Of a DNA stretch of 12,055 nucleotides, positions 6,723-12,055 are shown one piece after another. The notes under the pieces are model-generated. The model searched no databases. It was given only the letters and a program-made list of their open reading frames with translations, and was not told the origin of the DNA. A program made the position numbers and the translations under genes. Every line of letters starts with the position of its first letter. The stretch's first letter is position 1. Source of the stretch: JBAXRT01 sp037131065 (GTDB taxonomy: Bacteria > Bacteroidota > Bacteroidia > Bacteroidales > FEN-979); assembly GCA_037131065.1 (NCBI GenBank), contig JBAXRT010000089.1, positions 1 to 12,055 on the forward strand, in the 5' to 3' direction.

Positions 6723-8498
6723 ATGTCGCTGAACAACAAACTCACTACGAGAATCCTGGCATGGCAGTTGCGCCATATCCGCCACAGGCAGTTCATCCTG
6801 ATCCTCAGTTTTGTGATCGGCGTGCTGAGCGGCCTGGCAGCAGTCGTCCTAAAAAACACCCTCTATTACACCAACTACTTCCTGACCAACGGATTTACTT
6901 TCAATATCAGTAACTTTATCTACCTGGTCTACCCAATGGTTGGGATCCTTCTTACCGTGCTCTTCGTTAAATATTTCGTGAAGGACAACATCAGCCACGG
7001 GATCAGCAAGGTGCTTTATGCCATCTCGAGAAACGACAGCCACCTGCGTCCACACAACAGTTACTCCTCCCTGGTGGCCTGCACCCTTACCCTCGGCTTC
7101 GGCGGGTCTGTAGGTCCGGAGGCCCCCATCGTCCTCACCGGTTCTGCAATAGGTTCCAACCTCGGGAGGTTCTTCCGGCTGGATTACAAGTCGACCACCC
7201 TGCTCATCGGCTGTGGTGCCGCAGGAGCCATCGCCGGGATCTTCAAAGCCCCGATTGCCGGCTTCGTCTTCGTGATCGAGATCCTGATGCTCGACCTCAC
7301 CCTGACCACACTCATCCCTTTGCTGATCTCGGCCGTTACCGCTTCGCTCGTGGCCTACCTGCTGATGGGAAACGATGTGCTCTTCTCTTTTGTTCTGAAC
7401 ACTCCCTTCGTTGTCAAAGACATTCCTTTCTATATTTTACTTGGTGCTTTCTGCGGTCTCATATCTTTTTACATGATCCGTGGCAGCAGCTGGGTGGAAT
7501 CAATGCTGGGCCGCATCCCCCAGGCAGCCCGCATCCTCTTCGGCGGTATCCTGGTTGCCTCCCTCATTTTTGTCTACCCGTCGCTTTTCGGCGAAGGGTA
7601 TGCAATCCTTAAGGAGGTACTGCATGGCCATGGGGAGATCATCGGCAACCCCCTGGTCTTCGGAGGCCTCAAGTCGAATCCATGGATCTTCGCGGTGATC
7701 ATCCTCGGGCTGATCCTCATGAAGGTGATCGCCATGGCGGCCACCCAGGGAAGCGGCGGCATCGGCGGGACCTTCGCGCCGGCCATCTTCGTCGGGGGCA
7801 TCAGCGGCTATTTTGCCGCCTATACGATCAATCTTGCAACCGGTCTGCACCTCTCCTGCTCAAACTTCGCCCTGGTCGGTATGGCAGGTGTGATGGCCGG
7901 CGTGATGCATGCTCCCCTCACGGCTATCTTCCTCATCGCAGAGATCACCGGGGGTTACGAGCTGCTGACACCGTTGATCACGACCGCCGCCATCGCCTAC
8001 CTCACCAGCCATTATTTCGAGCCCCATTCGATCTATAACCGGCAACTGGCTGCCCGCAGGGAGCTGATCACCCACGACAAGGACAAGGCTGTGCTTAGTC
8101 GTATGCGGCCCGACCAGCAAATCGAAACGAACTTCAGCCCCGTTCATCCCGATGCCACGCTGGGCGACCTGGTGAAGGTGGTAGCCGCCTCAAGCCGCAA
8201 TGTCTTCCCCGTGGTGGATGAAGAGAACAATTTTTACGGGATTATCCTGCTCGACAACATCCGGCAGATTATGTTCGAACCCGAACTGTATGATAAAACC
8301 CTCGTGAAAGAGCTGATGTTCATGCCCGAGTATACTGTGGATAAGGATGATACGACGGACCGTGTGATCCAGCTTTTCCAGAACACCGACCGGTACAACC
8401 TCCCCGTCCTGAAAAACGGAAAATACATCGGCTTCCTGTCACGGGCCAATGTATTTTCACAATACCGGGAACTGCTCCGGCAGTTTTCGGATGATTGA
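6723..8498 (+). CDS. ClC-family chloride channel with C-terminal CBS pair
   Basis: 591 residues, an 18-helix-type ClC membrane domain (about 20-435) followed by two CBS modules (about 461-516 and 527-588), which in this family bind nucleotides and regulate gating. The selectivity regions are recognisable: SHGIS (91-95, at the place of GSGIP), GSVGPEAP (128-135, at the place of GREGP), GTFAP (349-353, at the place of GKFAP) and Tyr438 in HSIYNRQ, which fits the Cl--coordinating Tyr445 of the E. coli protein. The gating glutamate (E. coli Glu148) is Val130 here. The internal proton glutamate (Glu203) appears to be Ile187, although the neighbouring Glu186 is kept. Such a protein should conduct Cl- passively rather than exchange it for H+; this is inference from ClC mutants. 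The ATG is supported by a -7 box just upstream. The gene converges with the cydB group, with 3 bp between stop codons. Confidence 0.94.
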   Translation: MSLNNKLTTRILAWQLRHIRHRQFILILSFVIGVLSGLAAVVLKNTLYYTNYFLTNGFTFNISNFIYLVYPMVGILLTVLFVKYFVKDNISHGISKVLYAISRNDSHLRPHNSYSSLVACTLTLGFGGSVGPEAPIVLTGSAIGSNLGRFFRLDYKSTTLLIGCGAAGAIAGIFKAPIAGFVFVIEILMLDLTLTTLIPLLISAVTASLVAYLLMGNDVLFSFVLNTPFVVKDIPFYILLGAFCGLISFYMIRGSSWVESMLGRIPQAARILFGGILVASLIFVYPSLFGEGYAILKEVLHGHGEIIGNPLVFGGLKSNPWIFAVIILGLILMKVIAMAATQGSGGIGGTFAPAIFVGGISGYFAAYTINLATGLHLSCSNFALVGMAGVMAGVMHAPLTAIFLIAEITGGYELLTPLITTAAIAYLTSHYFEPHSIYNRQLAARRELITHDKDKAVLSRMRPDQQIETNFSPVHPDATLGDLVKVVAASSRNVFPVVDEENNFYGIILLDNIRQIMFEPELYDKTLVKELMFMPEYTVDKDDTTDRVIQLFQNTDRYNLPVLKNGKYIGFLSRANVFSQYRELLRQFSDD

Positions 8499-8501
8499 TG
8501 T

Positions 8502-8609
8502 TTATGTTTTAAACTTTTTCTCGTAATTCCTGACCGCATACAGGATGATCCTGTATGACAGGTATATCACGGCTGGCCAGAGCAGAAATTCAAGGATGGT
8601 AATCCACAT
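8502..8609 (-). CDS. Single-pass membrane microprotein after cydB (CydX-like candidate)
   Basis: A 35-codon frame, ATG at 8609 and TAA at 8502-8504, starting 12 bases after the cydB stop on the same strand. It begins MWITILEFLLWPAVIYLSYR, giving one membrane helix of about 20-24 residues, and ends in a basic tail (NYEKKFKT). E. coli CydX, an essential 37-residue subunit of cytochrome bd, also starts Met-Trp, has one helix and follows cydB; beyond that I see no sequence identity, and the charged tail differs. A bd-oxidase accessory subunit is therefore a positional inference. The frame contains a perfect 9-bp inverted repeat (8537-8557), so a chance frame over a 3'-end hairpin is the alternative. 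Confidence 0.55.
   Translation of the reverse strand: MWITILEFLLWPAVIYLSYRIILYAVRNYEKKFKT
8537..8557. repeat. Perfect 9-bp hairpin in the convergent gene gap
   Basis: catacagga (8537-8545) and tcctgtatg (8549-8557) are exact reverse complements around a TGA loop. It lies 38 bases past the ClC stop on the + strand and inside the microprotein frame on the - strand. No T run follows on either strand, so it is not a standard intrinsic terminator; it could stabilise an mRNA 3' end. Confidence 0.7.
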
Positions 8610-8621
8610 GGTCGCTGGTTT

Positions 8622-9791
8622 TTAATAGGTGTGAGAATCGGTTTCCATTTCAGCCGTATCGATCTTCTTTTTGTTGATCGAACGCCAGGCATAAATGATA
8701 TAGGCCAGAACGAACGGCACCAGGAGTGAAACATAGCTCATTGCCGTCAGAGTGTAATGGCTGGAAGAGCTGTTCCTGATGGTGAGCGAACTCTGAAGAT
8801 CAAAGGTTGACGGGTAATAGGCAGTGTTGTTGAATCCTGCAACCAGGAAAAGGGCCAAAACCGTGAACACTGTTCCGGGTCCGGCGAACCAGATCCCCTT
8901 GGTCCCGTATTTTTTAAAAAAGAGGACCGGACAGGCAATCCCTATAAGGACAAGCACCACGCCTGCCAGGAAGAGGATCAGGATGAGCGGCATCTGCAGG
9001 AAGTTGTTCAGGTATTTGAGGTCCTCCATGGCTACCATACCCGACATCGGGTCGACGGCAAATCCTTTGGAGAAGAGGAGAGCGAAAACCCAGGCCAGGA
9101 AGAATACCAGGAATGGCAAGGCATTGAAGAGCATGTGTTTCTTTGACCTTGCAATGATGTTGGGTTCATCCACGGAATTTAGAAAATAAAGGATCCCAAG
9201 GATGCGGGCCAGGAAGAAGACGGCAAGACCGAGGGCTACGTTCCTCCAGTTCAGCACCGCCTCGAGACCATGGGCAGGGCCTTCCCAGCGGGAGATGGCC
9301 AGGCTGCCGGCCTGCAGGTCGGTGAGGTTTAGTTTGTTCACCGAAAACATCGAGCCGGTGAAGAATGTCGAAACTGCTGCACCGATCAGGATCGTACCAA
9401 GTGCCCCGTTGATGATCAGGAAGACTTCATAGGTCCTCTGGCCTAGGAAATTGGATGGCTTTGTCCTGAATTCGAAGGCAACCGCCTGGATAATGAAACA
9501 GAAGAGGATCGCGATCCATACCCAGTAAGCTCCCCCGAAGCTGGTCGAGTAGAAGAGCGGAAAGGAGGCAAAGAAAGCCCCCCCGAAGGTCACCAGCGTT
9601 GTGAAGGTGAATTCCCATTTCCTTCCGAGTGTATTGATAAGGATCTTGCGCTCCATCTCACTCTTTCCGAGGGTAAAGATCAGGGTCTGTCCCCCCTGGA
9701 CGAACATCAGGAATACCAGCAAACTTCCCAGCAGTGAGACGATCACCCACCAGTACTGCTGCAAACAGAAGAGGTCAAGATTTTCAAACAT
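8622..9791 (-). CDS. cydB: Cytochrome bd ubiquinol oxidase subunit II
   Basis: 389 residues, close to the usual CydB length, with eight or nine hydrophobic helices. The N-terminal stretch QQYWWVIVSLLGSLLVFLMF, then VQGGQTLIFTLGK, GRKWEFTFTTLVTFGGAFFA and PLFYSTSFGGAYWVW, is the typical Bacteroidetes CydB sequence. With CydA, which carries the haems b558, b595 and d, CydB forms the quinol-oxidising, oxygen-reducing complex of the inner membrane, important at low oxygen and against oxidative or nitrosative stress. Here no cydA lies next to it: the gene upstream on the same strand is an M16 peptidase homologue, 41 bases away, and no -7 box is seen in the gap, so it may be transcribed from further upstream. 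A 35-codon membrane microprotein follows immediately. The ATG at 9791 opens MFENLDL and fits the family. Confidence 0.95.
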   Translation of the reverse strand: MFENLDLFCLQQYWWVIVSLLGSLLVFLMFVQGGQTLIFTLGKSEMERKILINTLGRKWEFTFTTLVTFGGAFFASFPLFYSTSFGGAYWVWIAILFCFIIQAVAFEFRTKPSNFLGQRTYEVFLIINGALGTILIGAAVSTFFTGSMFSVNKLNLTDLQAGSLAISRWEGPAHGLEAVLNWRNVALGLAVFFLARILGILYFLNSVDEPNIIARSKKHMLFNALPFLVFFLAWVFALLFSKGFAVDPMSGMVAMEDLKYLNNFLQMPLILILFLAGVVLVLIGIACPVLFFKKYGTKGIWFAGPGTVFTVLALFLVAGFNNTAYYPSTFDLQSSLTIRNSSSSHYTLTAMSYVSLLVPFVLAYIIYAWRSINKKKIDTAEMETDSHTY

Positions 9792-9802
9792 GTTGTCTTC
9801 CT

Positions 9803-9816
9803 GCCTGCCGGCAGGC
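9803..9816. repeat. 14-bp perfect palindrome between the M16 gene and cydB
   Basis: gcctgccggcaggc equals its own reverse complement. It lies 12-25 bases upstream of the cydB start and 17 bases past the M16 stop. G/C-rich palindromes of this form are, in my experience, dispersed in Bacteroidetes genomes. In the mRNA it would put a hairpin next to the cydB ribosome-binding area; no T run follows, so it is not a clear terminator. Confidence 0.75.
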
Positions 9817-9832
9817 CTCCGTTTTTATCAGG

Positions 9833-12055
9833 TTAATAACCAAAAACATCTTTAAGATCAAGATAATTGACTTTCCCGTACGATTCGAGGGTCTTCACAT
9901 CCAGCTCGTTCTTCTTGCCGAGGATCATGATATTATACTTCCTGTTCTTCAGGTATTTGTCTCCGAAAAGTTTCAGGTCGGCAAAAGTCATCGAAGGAAC
10001 TTTTTCGAAGACATCCTTTCGGATATCGTAAGTAAGTCCGAATTTCTGGGCATTTAGATAGTTGAAGAGCACCTGGGCCTTGGTGATCCGCTCGGTGCGT
10101 ATTTTGCTGATGATGGCATCCCTGGAAGAGTTCAGCGCTTTCTCGCTCTCGGGCATGTTGTTGAAGAGTCCGAGCATCGCTTTCATGGCCTCAGGGAGCT
10201 TGTCGTTCTGGGTTCCCACATAGGCAAAGAGGTAGTAGTGCTGGAAGGGCTGTGCCGGGGTGCGGTATCCTCCCCAGGCGCTGTAGGCGAGACCCTTCGA
10301 TTCGCGGATCTCCTGGAATACCACGGAATTCATGCTTCCTCCGAAATATTCGTTGAATAGCCTGACCACTGGGACCATCGATTTATCAAATTTGTCAGAC
10401 CTAGAGAGCAGCATGATCTCCACCTGCTTCATCTCATAATTTACAGCGTAGACCTGGGTTACGGCATTCTCCTTTTGCTCGAATTTCTTTGCCTCCGCCA
10501 CCGGTTTCAGGGTAGCCGGTAATTTATGCTCCTTGTCGAGTAGCTGTGTGAGGCCGGTGGTTGTCATCGGACCATAATAGAGGATCTTGTGTTTATAGCT
10601 GGTCAGTCCGTGCAGAAGGGCAACGAGCTCCTCTGCCTTCAGGGCATCCAGTTCGTTCTCCGAGAGGATATTGGTATAAGGCGACTGCTGGCCATAAACG
10701 CCGAAGTTGTACATGGCCTGCCAGAGGATCGTCTGCTTCTGGAGTTTGTCGTCGGCCCGTTGCTTCTTGATATCGGCCACAAGGTTCTTCAGGGCAGGGG
10801 CATTAACCTGTGCATCGGAAAGCAGCTCTTCAAACAGGGCAACCGACTTCGTCATGTTTTCATTCAAACCGGAGAGAGAGACCCATATCTCCATTTCGGA
10901 ACTGTTGACGTTGAAAGAACAGCCAAGCTTGTAGAACTCCTCCTGGATCTGCTTCGGGGTGTATTTCGAGGTTCCCAGGTATTTCAGGTAATCGAGGGCG
11001 ATCCCGAGTTCGCGGTTCGAATTGGTGCCCATCTCAAAATAGTAATAGAGCGAGAAGGTCTGGTTTTCGGTATTGACCTTGTAAAGAACGGGTATGTTGT
11101 TCCTGATCTCAAACTTTTTAATATCCTTTGCATAATCGATGAAGACCGGCTCGATCACCTGGCTCGGTTCGGCAACGATCTTCTTCAGGAAATCCGATTC
11201 GTCATCACGGTTCATCGTAACCGGGGTGATCTGTGGTTTCATGATCTTTTTGACCGGGGGAGCCACTCCGTTCCGCTTGTAAACGATCACGTAATTGTTA
11301 CCATATATGCGGTTGGCATAATCTACGATGTCTTTCTTGGCGATCTTTGAAAGACGGTCAATATTTTTAACGATGTCGGCTCGCGGGATCTCCTTGATAA
11401 AACCATCGAGCATGCTGAAGACCCTTCCTGAGTTACTTTCCGATGATTTGATCTCCGAAAGCTTGATATCACTGATGATGGCTGGCAGCAGCCAGTCGGG
11501 GAATTCCCCTTTTTTTACCAGCTCGATCTGGGCGAGGATCAGGTCTTTCACCTCCTCCAGCGATTGTCCCTCCTTTGCTTTTCCCGAAAAAACATTCACC
11601 GAATAGTCCTTCAGTACATAGGAGAAAGCATCTGCCTTGAGCACCTTCTGGGCCTGGTTCAGGTTGAGGTCCATCAGACCGGCAGTGCTGTTGCTCAGGA
11701 TCATGTTGAAAAGGGTTACCAGGTCGGCATCTTTGGTGATGGCGCCCCCCATGCGGTAACCGATCGTGACCGATTCGGCATCCGGACCTGTAACCTCGCA
11801 AACGACGGGCGTCGTGATTGGTTTCTCAATTACCGGAGTATATGGTGCGACTGGTTTTGAAGGGAACTGCCCAAAGGTGGCATCGATCTTGCCGATCACC
11901 TGGTCGGGGTTGAAATCGCCCGACATCATGATGGCCATGTTGTTGGGGACATACTTTTCCGAATAGTATTTCTTGAGTGAGGTGATGGAAGGGTTTTTCA
12001 GGTGGTCCACCAAACCGAGCGTCGTCTGTGTTCCATAGGTATTGGTCGGGAAGAG
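9833..12055 (-). CDS. M16 (pitrilysin-type) zinc peptidase family protein, N-terminus beyond the window
   Basis: Partial gene: 740 residues are visible, reading in frame from the right edge (LFPTNTYGTQTTLG...) to a TAA at 9833. The visible start lies within the first M16 module, just after the zinc-site region; YVPNNMAIMMSGDFNPDQVI is the typical transition into the first M16 C-terminal domain. The HxxEH motif that would show activity is off the edge. A second, degenerate module begins around visible residue 305; at the place of HxxEH it has ALDYLKYLGT, so this half is non-catalytic, as usual in two-module members. The late motif RESKGLAYSAWGGY (visible residues about 584-597) is the conserved Arg...Tyr substrate-clamp region. 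Family members cleave peptides in the periplasm; a signal peptide cannot be checked here. cydB follows 41 bases downstream on the same strand. Confidence 0.93.
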   Translation of the reverse strand, partial: LFPTNTYGTQTTLGLVDHLKNPSITSLKKYYSEKYVPNNMAIMMSGDFNPDQVIGKIDATFGQFPSKPVAPYTPVIEKPITTPVVCEVTGPDAESVTIGYRMGGAITKDADLVTLFNMILSNSTAGLMDLNLNQAQKVLKADAFSYVLKDYSVNVFSGKAKEGQSLEEVKDLILAQIELVKKGEFPDWLLPAIISDIKLSEIKSSESNSGRVFSMLDGFIKEIPRADIVKNIDRLSKIAKKDIVDYANRIYGNNYVIVYKRNGVAPPVKKIMKPQITPVTMNRDDESDFLKKIVAEPSQVIEPVFIDYAKDIKKFEIRNNIPVLYKVNTENQTFSLYYYFEMGTNSNRELGIALDYLKYLGTSKYTPKQIQEEFYKLGCSFNVNSSEMEIWVSLSGLNENMTKSVALFEELLSDAQVNAPALKNLVADIKKQRADDKLQKQTILWQAMYNFGVYGQQSPYTNILSENELDALKAEELVALLHGLTSYKHKILYYGPMTTTGLTQLLDKEHKLPATLKPVAEAKKFEQKENAVTQVYAVNYEMKQVEIMLLSRSDKFDKSMVPVVRLFNEYFGGSMNSVVFQEIRESKGLAYSAWGGYRTPAQPFQHYYLFAYVGTQNDKLPEAMKAMLGLFNNMPESEKALNSSRDAIISKIRTERITKAQVLFNYLNAQKFGLTYDIRKDVFEKVPSMTFADLKLFGDKYLKNRKYNIMILGKKNELDVKTLESYGKVNYLDLKDVFGY

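Noticed and set aside
8500..8519. Small hairpin gttta/taaac followed by five T after the ClC stop
   Set aside because: A 5-bp A/T stem is too weak to call as an intrinsic terminator, although it might assist 3' end formation.
10589..11350. A 253-codon open frame on the + strand inside the M16 gene
   Set aside because: It lies wholly antisense to the well-supported M16 coding sequence, has no recognisable domain, and such frames are common opposite genes of this composition.
1..12055. CRISPR arrays, tRNA or rRNA genes, conventional transposase genes
   Set aside because: Read for and not seen: no regularly spaced repeats, no tRNA-like arms with CCA or TTCRA patterns in gaps, no transposase or integrase motifs.

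Overview
The window reads as a chromosomal segment of an uncultured-type Bacteroidota (probably Bacteroidia). Four things point there. The first protein ends in a type IX secretion (T9SS) type A sorting domain. Several starts follow TAnnTTTG -7 boxes, and no strong Shine-Dalgarno sequences are seen. The CydB has the recognisable Bacteroidetes sequence. One long protein joins an HExxH metallopeptidase, a TolB-like propeller and a barrel, a combination I associate with this phylum. The exact genus cannot be read from this sequence.

Left part, + strand. (1) The 3' end of a large secreted adhesin-like protein (YDG/MBG repeats, PKD-like domains, T9SS tail), open at the left edge and closed by a very clean intrinsic terminator. 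(2) A periplasmic protein with three FKBP-like modules, of which only the last keeps a full prolyl isomerase site. (3) A 967-residue envelope protein with a signal peptide, HEYRH metallopeptidase domain, TolB-like beta-propeller and C-terminal outer-membrane barrel.

Middle, about 6120-6672. A roughly 500-bp, visibly A/T-richer cassette carries a DUF559 (Vsr-like, PD-(D/E)xK) nuclease gene between two large imperfect inverted repeats, each of which is itself a hairpin. The last 11 codons and stop of the 967-residue gene occur a second time, 33 of 35 bases identical and still in a coherent reading frame, directly beyond the right repeat. This is the most interesting part of the window: it looks like the scar of a small mobile or repeat-associated nuclease element that arrived at, or recombined with, a gene end. 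Next, on the + strand, is a ClC-family chloride channel with a CBS pair; it lacks both glutamates that define H+/Cl- exchangers.

Right part, - strand (reading from the right edge leftwards). The 3' two-thirds of a two-module M16 peptidase-family protein (open at the right edge) is followed by cydB, subunit II of cytochrome bd oxidase, without a cydA beside it. Twelve bases after cydB comes a 35-codon reading frame for a single-pass membrane microprotein beginning Met-Trp, positioned like CydX. It converges with the ClC gene with only 3 bp between the stop codons. No rRNA, tRNA, CRISPR array or conventional transposase was seen, and no gene-free stretch exceeds 300 bases.
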